A stretch of 64,000 bases of DNA from Fulvivirga sp. M361 (GTDB lineage Bacteria > Bacteroidota > Bacteroidia > Cytophagales > Cyclobacteriaceae). This document shows positions 8,945 through 17,711 of this stretch, in pieces. Where the stretch lies: the NCBI RefSeq assembly GCF_007097395.1, contig NZ_VKDC01000020.1:42753-106752 (forward strand), in the 5' to 3' direction. A program made the position numbers and the translations under genes. The notes beneath the pieces are model-generated. The model made no database searches and was not told the DNA's origin. It saw only the letters and a program-made list of their open reading frames with translations. The stretch's first letter is position 1. Each line of letters opens with the position of its first letter.

Positions 8945-9757
8945 ATGTTCGGGTACGTCTTACTTGCCCTACTATTGATAGGACTGGTAATTGCAGTTGT
9001 AAAATTGTTTTATGACGTTTTCGTAATTGTATATGAACAAGTTTTGGCCTGGTTAATGAGCAATAAACCTATTGCCAACGAGCATCTTTCCATTTTAAAA
9101 AAGTATAGCGCTTATTACAACTTGCTTTCTGATTTTAATAAAAAGCAATTCGAAAAACGGGTGCAACACTTCATGTATTCCAAAAAATTCATTCCCCGGG
9201 GATTTGAAATAGTTACGGATGAAATGAGAGTGTTGATCTCATCATCAGCCATTCAACTGGTTTTTGGATTACCTGGTGTTTATCTGGCTAATTTTGATAA
9301 GATATTGGTTTATCTTGATTCGTACTATTCTCATATCGGTAAACGTTATCACCAGGGAGAAGTTAATCCCCGTGCCGGTGTCATCATACTTTCCTGGAAT
9401 AGTTTTGTGAAAGGGTATGCGGATCTGAAAGATTCCCTTAATCTGGGTATTCATGAGATGGCCCATGCCATTCACTTCGAAAATAGGATAAAAAATAAGG
9501 ATTATGACTTCTTAGACTTTGAAGCACTTGAAATATTGAACGAGATCACAAGACGCGAGATACCTAAAATAAGAGAGGGCAATGGTCATTTTTTGCGGAA
9601 TTATGCAGGGACTAATCAATACGAATTTTTTGCAGTGGCGCTGGAATATTTCTTTGAGAATCCACAGGAACTTTATGAGGCTATCCCGGATTTGTATATT
9701 ACTTTGAAAAATTTGCTTAATCAGGATCCTATAAAACTATATAAATTGGCATCGTGA
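8945..9757 (+). CDS. Zinc-dependent peptidase, MtfA-like (M90)
   Basis: 270 residues. It begins with one hydrophobic segment (about 3-22), so the protein is probably membrane-anchored, unlike soluble E. coli MtfA. The zinc site HEMAH is at 170-174. A conserved downstream region NQYEFFAVALEYFFENP (about 220-236) should give the third ligand, as in M90 metallopeptidases (MtfA, which binds the Mlc repressor in enterobacteria). The ATG abuts the glyS stop, and its own TGA overlaps the dgt GTG (GTGA). This makes a three-gene translationally coupled unit. A role in Mlc control is unlikely here because no such repressor is seen in the window. Confidence 0.88.
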   Translation: MFGYVLLALLLIGLVIAVVKLFYDVFVIVYEQVLAWLMSNKPIANEHLSILKKYSAYYNLLSDFNKKQFEKRVQHFMYSKKFIPRGFEIVTDEMRVLISSSAIQLVFGLPGVYLANFDKILVYLDSYYSHIGKRYHQGEVNPRAGVIILSWNSFVKGYADLKDSLNLGIHEMAHAIHFENRIKNKDYDFLDFEALEILNEITRREIPKIREGNGHFLRNYAGTNQYEFFAVALEYFFENPQELYEAIPDLYITLKNLLNQDPIKLYKLAS

Positions 9758-11088
9758 ACTGGGAACAACTACTATCCGACCAGCGCCTTGGGGAAAAGCG
9801 ACAAGGCATAGAAAAAGGGCGTAGTGCTTTTGAGCAAGACTATGACCGTATTATTTTCTCTCATCCTTTCCGTAGGCTTCAGGATAAAACGCAAGTACAT
9901 CCATTGCCGGAAGATGATTTTGTTCATACCAGGCTTACCCATAGCCTGGAAGTATCTAGTGTTGGACGATCACTGGGAAAAAAAGTAGGCCAGGTAGTGC
10001 TGGAACGTCATCCGGTGTTAGCATCCGGCTATTCGGTTCACGATTTTGGCGCTATTGTGGCTGCAGCTTCATTAACACATGATATCGGGAACCCGCCGTT
10101 TGGACATTCCGGTGAAGATGCTATCTCTGAATTTTTTATTTCAGGTCCCGGAAAAGAATATAAAAAGCATGTTAATGAACTTGAGTGGGCGGATCTAACA
10201 CATTTCGAAGGTAATGCCCAGGGATTTAGGATATTAAACAAAGAGCGATACCAGGGGTTGAAGCTGACCTTTGCTACATTAGCTGCATTTAGTAAATACC
10301 CAAGGCAGTCTATCATAAAAGAACAGATAAAATCCAGGTGTAGTCAGAAGAAATATGGTTTTTTTCAAAGCGAACGACAGATCTTTGAGACCATAGCAGA
10401 CCAACTTGGACTTAACAAACATGAGAATTACTCATGGTGCAGGCATCCGTTGGCATTTTTAGTGGAAGCTGCAGATGATATTTGCTATCATTTGATAGAC
10501 CTGGAGGACGGTTGTCGGATGGGCTTGGTTAGTTATGAAGATGCGGTAGAATTATTTGCTGGCATCCTTGGAGATAAATTCAGGCCGGAGAAGCTCAAAA
10601 AAATGGATAGTGTAAATGAACAAATAGGTACGCTACGTGCTATTGCCATTGGAGAGCTGGTGCAACAATGTACAACGCACTTTCTGGATAAAGAATATGA
10701 TTTACTTCAGGGTGGTTTTGACAGGGCTCTTACCGATAGCATACCCGCAGCTAATACGTTGCAGGAAGTCATTGCTCTTTCAGTAGAAAAGATATATCGT
10801 TCCAGGCAGGTCATTGAAACTGAGATTGCAGGCTTTGAAGTATTGCCGGGTCTTCTTGATACTTTGGTGGAGGCGGTTATAGCGCAAAATATAAACGAAA
10901 AAGGGCTTAAACGGCATAAAGCAGCACTCCGATTACTCCCTTCAGAAACGCTAAAGGACATCGAGACACAAAAAGGAAATACTTATGCGGTTATCATGAA
11001 TTGTGTGGACTTTGTATCAGGTTTGACAGACAGGCATGCTATCTCATTGTATCGAAAAATTAAAGGTATTTCTCTTCCTAATTCTTAG
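9754..11088 (+). CDS. dgt: Deoxyguanosinetriphosphate triphosphohydrolase-like protein
   Basis: HD-superfamily enzyme that splits dGTP (or other dNTPs) to nucleoside and triphosphate; 444 residues, the usual length. The N-terminus has FEQDYDRIIFSHPFRRLQDKTQVHP, typical of the family, here spanning about residues 26-50. The metal site is formed by HTRLTHSLEV and THDIGNPPFGHSGE, the HD pair. A further SRQVIETEIAGFEVL segment near the end matches the dGTPase C-terminal helices. The start GTG overlaps the preceding stop by four bases. Substrate specificity (dGTP alone versus several dNTPs) cannot be read from the sequence. Confidence 0.93.
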   Translation: MNWEQLLSDQRLGEKRQGIEKGRSAFEQDYDRIIFSHPFRRLQDKTQVHPLPEDDFVHTRLTHSLEVSSVGRSLGKKVGQVVLERHPVLASGYSVHDFGAIVAAASLTHDIGNPPFGHSGEDAISEFFISGPGKEYKKHVNELEWADLTHFEGNAQGFRILNKERYQGLKLTFATLAAFSKYPRQSIIKEQIKSRCSQKKYGFFQSERQIFETIADQLGLNKHENYSWCRHPLAFLVEAADDICYHLIDLEDGCRMGLVSYEDAVELFAGILGDKFRPEKLKKMDSVNEQIGTLRAIAIGELVQQCTTHFLDKEYDLLQGGFDRALTDSIPAANTLQEVIALSVEKIYRSRQVIETEIAGFEVLPGLLDTLVEAVIAQNINEKGLKRHKAALRLLPSETLKDIETQKGNTYAVIMNCVDFVSGLTDRHAISLYRKIKGISLPNS

Positions 11089-11167
11089 TAGATTTTAAAG
11101 CCTGGAACTATGATTACAACGTCAATGTGTTCATCTCATACCCATTATACATTCAGGGTAAAATCAT

Positions 11168-11175
11168 TACCTTTG
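11168..11175 (+). promoter_or_regulatory. Promoter -7 element TACCTTTG for the RND exporter
   Basis: TACCTTTG fits TAnnTTTG and lies 16 bases before the exporter ATG at 11192. A -33 TTG at the right distance is not evident. Confidence 0.4.
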
Positions 11176-11191
11176 TGGATTAATTTCACCC

Positions 11192-13624
11192 ATGTGGACT
11201 AAACTCTCCCATATAATTATAAAAAACCGTCTGTTACTCGTCTTACTACTGGCGGGGATCACTGCATTCATGGGCTATAAAGCTCAGGACGTGGAGATGA
11301 GCTTTAACTTCAGCAGTACCGTACCTACGGATGACCCTGATATGGTCGTTTTCCAGGCTTTCAAAGAACTTTTTGGAGAAGATGGTAATCTTATGGCCAT
11401 TGGGTTAAAGGATAGCAGTGTTTACACGAAAGAGAAATTTGACCAACTCAGGGAGCTTAGCCTACGCATTAGCGAAATAAAAGGGGTAAATAATGTCCTT
11501 TCTCTCCCACTGATCAAAAGGTTAAAAAAAGATACGGTAGAAGGTAAGTTTGTGTTTGAACCCGTTTTTACGTCCACCCCCTCGACAAAGCAAGAATTTG
11601 ATAGTCTATTACAGGTAGCGCTGGACCAGCGGTTTTACACAGGTCGCCTGGTCAATGAAAATAATGGAGCTACCGTTTTACTCATTTTTATCAATAAGAA
11701 AGTACTTAATTCGGTAGATCGACTTCGTCTTACGCAAGACATCCAGGATGTAGGGGCAGTCTTTGAGGAAGCCATGCAAATTAAGCTGCATTATGCGGGA
11801 TTACCTTTTGTAAGGTCAGTAGTTTCCGGTGGAGTAAAAAAAGAAATGCAGATATTCCTGATTCTTTCTGTAGTAGTGACTGGTCTGATACTTTTTCTGT
11901 TCTTCCGTACCTGGGATGCTGTGGTATTCCCACTTACCATTATTGGTGTAGTAGTGGTATGGGTGTTGGGCTCACTGGTATTATTTGGATACAAAATAAC
12001 GCTACTTACAGGGCTGATACCTCCGGTGATTGTAGTTATAGGTATTCCTAACAGTGTTTATCTGCTCAATAAATACCATCAGGAGTTTGAAAGCCATGGT
12101 AACAAAATGATGGCGATCAGCAGAGTGGTAAGGAAGATCGGGTTGGTAACTCTGATCACTAATTTCACCACAGCTATAGGCTTTCTCGTACTTGCTACCA
12201 CAGATATCGTAATCCTTAAAGAGTTTGGTATCATAGCAGGTATTAATATCATGGCCACTTTTGTAGTGAGTATTGTACTCATACCGGCTGTTTTTTCATG
12301 GCTGCCATCACCAGGTGGTCAACAATTGAAACACCTGCGCTTCAAAATACTTGATACAGCGCTTACCTGGATGGACTTACTCGTACACAGGCACCGTATT
12401 TTCATTTATACCTTTACGGGTCTGTTAATAGCGATATCCGTCATCGGTATGTACAAGATTGAAACAGTAGCCTACATGGTGGATGATATCCCGGCCGATA
12501 GTGATGTTAAAAAGGACCTGGATTTTTTTGAGGACCATTTTAGCGGGATCATGCCATTGGAGATCGTAGTAGATACTGACAAAAGGAGAGGTGCCATAGA
12601 TGTAAAAAACCTGAGAAAACTCGATCAATTTGAAAAGTTTTTGACAGAACAAAGAGATATCTCTGAACCGGTTTCCCTGGTGAGTTTTGTCAAAGCTGCC
12701 AGGCAGGCCTATTATGGGAATAATCCCGAAAGGTATCAGATACCTAATAAGCGAGAGAGTAATTTTATCCTCCGTTATATGAGAAATCAGACGGACAGTT
12801 CTGGGCTGTTCAATTCTTTTGTTGACTCCACCATGCAGAAGATGCGTCTTTCCATGCAAGTGGCCGATGTAGGTTCTCACAAAATGGATTCACTTATTAA
12901 CCAGGTGATTCAACCCAAAATTGATACATTATTTGGAGAAAGTAATCTTTCATTGAGTATTACCGGTACTACGCCACTATTTGTAAAGGGGAATAAATTC
13001 TTAATAGAAAACCTTCAATTTAGCCTTTTACTCGCTTTTATTATTATTTCTGTCATCATGTCAGTGCTGTTTGCAAATTTCAGAATGATCGTGATCTCAC
13101 TGGTTCCTAATATAATTCCACTCATTATTACTGCAGGTATCATGGGATTTGCCGGAATTCACCTCAAACCCAGTACTGCACTCATTTTCAGCATAGTATT
13201 TGGGATCTCTGTGGATGACTCAATCCATTTTCTGGCGAAATACCGCCAGGAACTCTTTGCCAACCGTTTTTTTGTGCCTTTGGCAGTAAGCAAGAGTTTG
13301 CGAGAGACCGGTGCAAGTATGATGTATACATCTATCATACTTTTTGCTGGCTTTGTGATCTTTGCCGGCTCAAGTTTTGGCGGTACGGTGGCGCTGGGAA
13401 TTTTGACTTCCATTACACTGTTAATAGCCATGATCACTAACCTGATCTTATTGCCATCACTATTAATGACATTTGATGATGGCAAGCGCCGGGAAGACAT
13501 GCACCCATTGATCGAACATTATGACGATGGTTTTTATATAGAGGATGAAGATGAGGAGATAGATCTTACGCAAATTCGCGTGGCACCTGATCCGGAAGAT
13601 GTAACCGGTGAAGTTAATTCATAA
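11192..13624 (+). CDS. RND superfamily exporter (MMPL type)
   Basis: 810 residues of predicted inner-membrane transporter. One N-terminal helix (about 13-30) is followed by a large periplasmic domain (about 35-215) and a block of five or more helices (about 220-380). A second copy of the pattern follows: a helix near 410, a periplasmic domain and helices from about 610 to 780. This is the duplicated RND layout without partner genes for a membrane-fusion protein or outer-membrane channel, so it fits the MMPL/hopanoid-exporter-like branch. GISVDDSIHFL (about residues 672-682) is the conserved acidic proton-relay region. The C-terminus is a strongly acidic tail. The substrate is unknown; lipids are the usual cargo of this branch. 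Confidence 0.88.
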   Translation: MWTKLSHIIIKNRLLLVLLLAGITAFMGYKAQDVEMSFNFSSTVPTDDPDMVVFQAFKELFGEDGNLMAIGLKDSSVYTKEKFDQLRELSLRISEIKGVNNVLSLPLIKRLKKDTVEGKFVFEPVFTSTPSTKQEFDSLLQVALDQRFYTGRLVNENNGATVLLIFINKKVLNSVDRLRLTQDIQDVGAVFEEAMQIKLHYAGLPFVRSVVSGGVKKEMQIFLILSVVVTGLILFLFFRTWDAVVFPLTIIGVVVVWVLGSLVLFGYKITLLTGLIPPVIVVIGIPNSVYLLNKYHQEFESHGNKMMAISRVVRKIGLVTLITNFTTAIGFLVLATTDIVILKEFGIIAGINIMATFVVSIVLIPAVFSWLPSPGGQQLKHLRFKILDTALTWMDLLVHRHRIFIYTFTGLLIAISVIGMYKIETVAYMVDDIPADSDVKKDLDFFEDHFSGIMPLEIVVDTDKRRGAIDVKNLRKLDQFEKFLTEQRDISEPVSLVSFVKAARQAYYGNNPERYQIPNKRESNFILRYMRNQTDSSGLFNSFVDSTMQKMRLSMQVADVGSHKMDSLINQVIQPKIDTLFGESNLSLSITGTTPLFVKGNKFLIENLQFSLLLAFIIISVIMSVLFANFRMIVISLVPNIIPLIITAGIMGFAGIHLKPSTALIFSIVFGISVDDSIHFLAKYRQELFANRFFVPLAVSKSLRETGASMMYTSIILFAGFVIFAGSSFGGTVALGILTSITLLIAMITNLILLPSLLMTFDDGKRREDMHPLIEHYDDGFYIEDEDEEIDLTQIRVAPDPEDVTGEVNS

Positions 13625-13667
13625 AAGATAGAAGAGTAGAAGCCAGATGAATGGCAATTTATATACA

Positions 13668-13676
13668 TAAGGAGGT
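13668..13676 (+). promoter_or_regulatory. Shine-Dalgarno-like site before ileS
   Basis: TAAGGAGGT is a near-perfect anti-16S match, which is unusual here since most genes in this window show no clear Shine-Dalgarno sequence. It sits about 13 bases from the ATG at 13689, longer than the usual spacing, so its use is uncertain. Confidence 0.4.
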
Positions 13677-13688
13677 ATACGAGTAGCG

Positions 13689-16600
13689 ATGAAATACAAA
13701 GAGTACAAAGGGCTCAATTACGCAGAGGTAGCTAAGAACGTGCTTAGTTTTTGGGAGGAACATAAGATTTTTGAAAAGTCAGTAGATACAAGGGAAGGAC
13801 AACCAACCTTCACTTTTTATGAAGGGCCTCCGTCGGCTAACGGTACCCCGGGTATTCATCATGTAATGGCCCGTGCAGTCAAAGATATTTTTTGCAGGTA
13901 TAAAACACTCAAAGGCTTCCAGGTAAAAAGGAAAGGCGGATGGGATACCCATGGCCTGCCTGTGGAGCTTCAGGTAGAAAAAGAACTCGGTATTACCAAA
14001 GAAGATATAGGGGAAAAGATCTCGGTAGAAGAGTATAATCAAAGATGTCGGGAAACGGTAATGAAATTTAAGGACCAGTGGGATGACCTTACCTTGAAGA
14101 TGGGATATTGGGTAGACCTGGATGATCCTTATGTGACCTTTGACCGTGATTATGTAGAGTCGTTATGGCAACTGTTAAAGCAGCTCTTTGATAAGGGTTT
14201 ATTATATAAAGGGTATACGATACAACCCTATTCGCCTGCGGCAGGTACCGGGTTAAGTTCTCATGAACTTAACCAGCCAGGCACTTATCATGATGTGAAA
14301 GACACTACTATCACGGCCCAGTTCAAGAGAAAAGATAGTACCAACGAGTTTTTCCTGGCCTGGACCACTACACCCTGGACGTTGGCAGGAAACAGTGCAT
14401 TAGCTGTTGGAGAGAAGATAGATTACGTCAGAGTAAAAACATTTAATGCATATACATTTGAGGAGATCCGGGTGATCCTTGCGAAAGACAGACTGGGTTC
14501 TTACTTCAATGAAAAATCTGCTAAAGCCAATTTTACAGAATACAAAGAAGGCGATAAGATCATCCCTTATCAGGTAATTGATGAAATAAAAGGGGCAGAT
14601 CTGGTAGGGGTCGAATATGAACAATTACTGCCCTATGTAAAACCGGATGGCCCGGCCTTTAAGGTGATTCCCGGTGATTTTGTCAGTACTGAGGATGGCA
14701 CAGGTATTGTGCATATTTCGCCCACTTTTGGTGCCGATGACCAGCGCGTTGCTCAACAGGCAGGTATTGTTCCTATCCTGGTAAAAGATGAGGAGGGCAA
14801 TGATATGCCTATTGTTGACAAGCAGGGCAGGTATGTGAAAGAGATCACAGACTTTGCCGGGATGTATGTGAAAAACGAATACTACGCGAGTGAGGATGCT
14901 CCTGAAAAGTCACTGGATGTACTAATAGCCATTAAGCTCAAAGAGGAAAACCGGGCCTTTAAAGTCGAAAAATATGAACACTCGTATCCACACTGCTGGA
15001 GAACGGACAAGCCTATACTTTATTATCCTTTGGATTCGTGGTTCATCAAAACTACAGCTCTGAAAGATAGACTAGTGGAGTTGAATAATACCATTAACTG
15101 GAAACCTGGCTCGACTGGCACCGGTCGTTTTGGCAACTGGCTGGAAAACCTGGTGGACTGGAACCTTTCCCGTTCACGTTTTTGGGGCACTCCATTGCCT
15201 ATATGGGTGTCAGAAGATGGGAGTGAGCTGAAATGTGTTGGTTCTTTGAAGGAACTTAATGATGAAGTGCAACTGTCTATTGAAGCTGGCTTTATGATGG
15301 AGCCACTACCCAAGGATTTTGACCTTCATCGACCATTTGTAGATGATGTCGTGTTGGTGAGTGCCACAGGTAAGAAAATGTACCGTGAGCCGGATCTGGT
15401 AGATGTTTGGTTTGATTCCGGGGCTATGCCTTATGCCCAGTGGCATTATCCTTTCGAGAATAAAGACATATTTGAATCAAACTTCCCGGCTGATTTTATA
15501 GCGGAAGGCGTGGATCAAACCAGAGGTTGGTTTTTTACACTCCATGCCCTGGGCGTTATGTTACATGATAGTGTGGCATTCAAAAATGTAATTGCCAACG
15601 GGCTGGTACTGGATAAGAACGGGAATAAGATGTCCAAGCGACTGGGCAATGCGGTGGACCCTTTTAAAACCCTGGCTAAGCACGGTCCGGATGCCACACG
15701 TTGGTATATGATATCCAATGCTAACCCCTGGGACAACCTCAAATTTAATGTTGACGGTATTGTAGAGGTACAGCGCCGGTTTTTTGGAACATTACATAAT
15801 ACCTATTCTTTCTTTGCCCTGTATGCTAACCTGGATGGGTTCGATTATTCCGGGGAAAACATAGCTATGGCCAAAAGAACAGAAAGTGACCGATGGATAC
15901 TTTCTAAATTAAATACTGTGGTAGAAAAAGTAGGAACGGCCTTTGAAGACTATGAACCTACCCGAGCAGCCCGATTGATACAAGACTTTACCATCGATGA
16001 TCTTAGCAACTGGTATGTACGTTTGAACAGAAAACGTTTCTGGAAGGGAGAATACAATGAAGATAAAGAAGCTGCCTACCAGACCTTGTATACCTGTTTG
16101 ATGACTATTGCCAAGTTAAGTTCACCGATAGCGCCTTTTTATACGGACCAGCTTTATCATGACCTGAATACTGTGACAAACCTAGAAGAACAGGTGTCTG
16201 TTCATTTAACAGATTTTCCTGAACCCGATCGTGCTATTATTGATCAGGAGTTAGAGGAGCGGATGGCTTCGGCACAAAATATTTCATCATTAGTGCATTC
16301 ACTTCGCAAAAAACATATGATCAAAGTACGTCAGCCATTATCAAAGATTTTGGTACCTGTACTTAATGATCATTTTAAAGCCCAGGTAGAAGCGGTGGAA
16401 GACCTGATCCTGTCTGAGGTAAATATCAAGCAAATAGAATTTGTGGATGATCAATCTGGTGTATTGGTAAAAAACATTAAGCCTAACTTTCGTAAGCTGG
16501 GACAGCAGTACGGGCCTAAGTTAAAGGAAATAACGTCCGTCATCAATACGTTTAGTGAAGACCAGATAGCCATTTTGGAGAAAGAAGAAAAACTTGCTAT

Positions 16601-16988
16601 ACAGATCGCTTCGGGAGAGATAGTACTAACCCTTGAAGACGTCGAGGTAACCTATCAGGACATTCCCGGTTGGTCGGTTGCTTCAGAAGGAAGGCTTACG
16701 GTGGCATTGGACGTAACTATTTCTGAAGAGCTGAAGAAAGAAGGGATAGCCCGTGATCTGGTAAACAGGGTGCAAAACATGCGTAAAGATATGGGGCTGG
16801 AGGTACAAGATCGTATCACGATCAACATCGAAAAAAATACAGAACTCGTTAACGCCGCATTAAAGGCAAATAAGGAATATATTTGTCAGGAAACCCAGGC
16901 CCTTTCCCTGGAAATACCGGACCAGCTCGCGGACGGTATTCTTCTGGAAATGGATGAGCATAAATTGAAAGTAAAGATAGAAGCCTAG
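13689..16988 (+). CDS. ileS: Isoleucyl-tRNA synthetase, type 2, with GIHH signature
   Basis: Class I synthetase charging tRNA-Ile, 1099 residues. This is the long eukaryal-like IleRS2 form rather than the roughly 940-residue type 1. In the signature segment NGTPGIHHVMAR the catalytic HxGH is replaced by GIHH (residues 55-58): first and third positions are exchanged relative to the HYGH of yeast IleRS. The second signature is canonical KMSKR (647-651). An editing (CP1) domain is present between the two, with AWTTTPWTLAGN. The C-terminal anticodon region contains DLSNWYVRLNRKRFW. Type 2 enzymes are associated with mupirocin tolerance, and a GxHH swap has been described in hyper-resistant IleRS2 enzymes. 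It is followed six bases later by lspA. Confidence 0.97.
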   Translation: MKYKEYKGLNYAEVAKNVLSFWEEHKIFEKSVDTREGQPTFTFYEGPPSANGTPGIHHVMARAVKDIFCRYKTLKGFQVKRKGGWDTHGLPVELQVEKELGITKEDIGEKISVEEYNQRCRETVMKFKDQWDDLTLKMGYWVDLDDPYVTFDRDYVESLWQLLKQLFDKGLLYKGYTIQPYSPAAGTGLSSHELNQPGTYHDVKDTTITAQFKRKDSTNEFFLAWTTTPWTLAGNSALAVGEKIDYVRVKTFNAYTFEEIRVILAKDRLGSYFNEKSAKANFTEYKEGDKIIPYQVIDEIKGADLVGVEYEQLLPYVKPDGPAFKVIPGDFVSTEDGTGIVHISPTFGADDQRVAQQAGIVPILVKDEEGNDMPIVDKQGRYVKEITDFAGMYVKNEYYASEDAPEKSLDVLIAIKLKEENRAFKVEKYEHSYPHCWRTDKPILYYPLDSWFIKTTALKDRLVELNNTINWKPGSTGTGRFGNWLENLVDWNLSRSRFWGTPLPIWVSEDGSELKCVGSLKELNDEVQLSIEAGFMMEPLPKDFDLHRPFVDDVVLVSATGKKMYREPDLVDVWFDSGAMPYAQWHYPFENKDIFESNFPADFIAEGVDQTRGWFFTLHALGVMLHDSVAFKNVIANGLVLDKNGNKMSKRLGNAVDPFKTLAKHGPDATRWYMISNANPWDNLKFNVDGIVEVQRRFFGTLHNTYSFFALYANLDGFDYSGENIAMAKRTESDRWILSKLNTVVEKVGTAFEDYEPTRAARLIQDFTIDDLSNWYVRLNRKRFWKGEYNEDKEAAYQTLYTCLMTIAKLSSPIAPFYTDQLYHDLNTVTNLEEQVSVHLTDFPEPDRAIIDQELEERMASAQNISSLVHSLRKKHMIKVRQPLSKILVPVLNDHFKAQVEAVEDLILSEVNIKQIEFVDDQSGVLVKNIKPNFRKLGQQYGPKLKEITSVINTFSEDQIAILEKEEKLAIQIASGEIVLTLEDVEVTYQDIPGWSVASEGRLTVALDVTISEELKKEGIARDLVNRVQNMRKDMGLEVQDRITINIEKNTELVNAALKANKEYICQETQALSLEIPDQLADGILLEMDEHKLKVKIEA

Positions 16989-16993
16989 TATTC

Positions 16994-17644
16994 GTGAAGT
17001 TATATAAATATTTTCTGTTGGCATTAGGAGTAATTGTAATCGACCAAACCTCCAAACTTCTGGTGTATTACAATATGGACATGGGCACAGCAGGTGAGAT
17101 AGAAGTTATTGGGGACTGGTTCAAACTTCATTACTTGCTTAATCCGGGTATGGCATTTGGCCTTAAGTGGAGTCATGAATTTGGCAAACTATTACTTACA
17201 CTATTCAGGCTTGGAGCTATGGTAGGTATTGGTTATTACATCATTTACCTATACCGACAAAATGCGAAAACGGGCCTTTTATGGTGTATGGGTCTCATAT
17301 TGGGGGGAGCAGTAGGTAACGTCATCGACAGTACTTTTTACGGAGTGTTTCTGGACAACGCGCCAGCGGATTCACCGACACCCTGGTTTCATGGACAAGT
17401 GATAGATATGCTTTTCTTTCCTTTGTTTGATGGCTATTATCCTGAATGGGTCCCGGTGATAGGGGGAGATTATTTTCTGTTTTTTAGCCCTGTCTTCAAT
17501 ATTGCGGATTCATCTATTTTTATAGGTGTGGTATTGATATTGATATTCCAAAAGAGGTATTTTAAGCATAAAGAGGATGTAAAAAGTTCAGCGCCTGATG
17601 TACCGGTTTCCAAGGAAAACTCTGATTCCCTTATTACATCATAA
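16994..17644 (+). CDS. lspA: Lipoprotein signal peptidase (signal peptidase II)
   Basis: Inner-membrane aspartyl protease that cleaves prolipoproteins. 216 residues with four hydrophobic segments. Conserved boxes are visible: IDQTSKLLV (16-24), LNPGMAFGL (49-57), GNVIDSTFYG with catalytic D112, and FNIADSSIFIG with catalytic D172. A longer loop between the two aspartates (about 118-166) and a hydrophilic tail are usual for the bacteroidete form. The start is GTG at 16994, five bases after the ileS stop, so the two are probably one transcript; ileS-lspA adjacency is common in bacteria. Confidence 0.95.
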   Translation: MKLYKYFLLALGVIVIDQTSKLLVYYNMDMGTAGEIEVIGDWFKLHYLLNPGMAFGLKWSHEFGKLLLTLFRLGAMVGIGYYIIYLYRQNAKTGLLWCMGLILGGAVGNVIDSTFYGVFLDNAPADSPTPWFHGQVIDMLFFPLFDGYYPEWVPVIGGDYFLFFSPVFNIADSSIFIGVVLILIFQKRYFKHKEDVKSSAPDVPVSKENSDSLITS

Positions 17645-17711
17645 CATTGTAAATTACTTCTGGTTTTCTTGTATTCCAGTATGCTAAGTTGCTATTTTCG
17701 AGCGCCTTAAC

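Noticed and set aside
12425-12880. 151-codon minus-strand ORF
   Set aside because: Lies wholly inside the RND exporter coding sequence and has no protein-like features.
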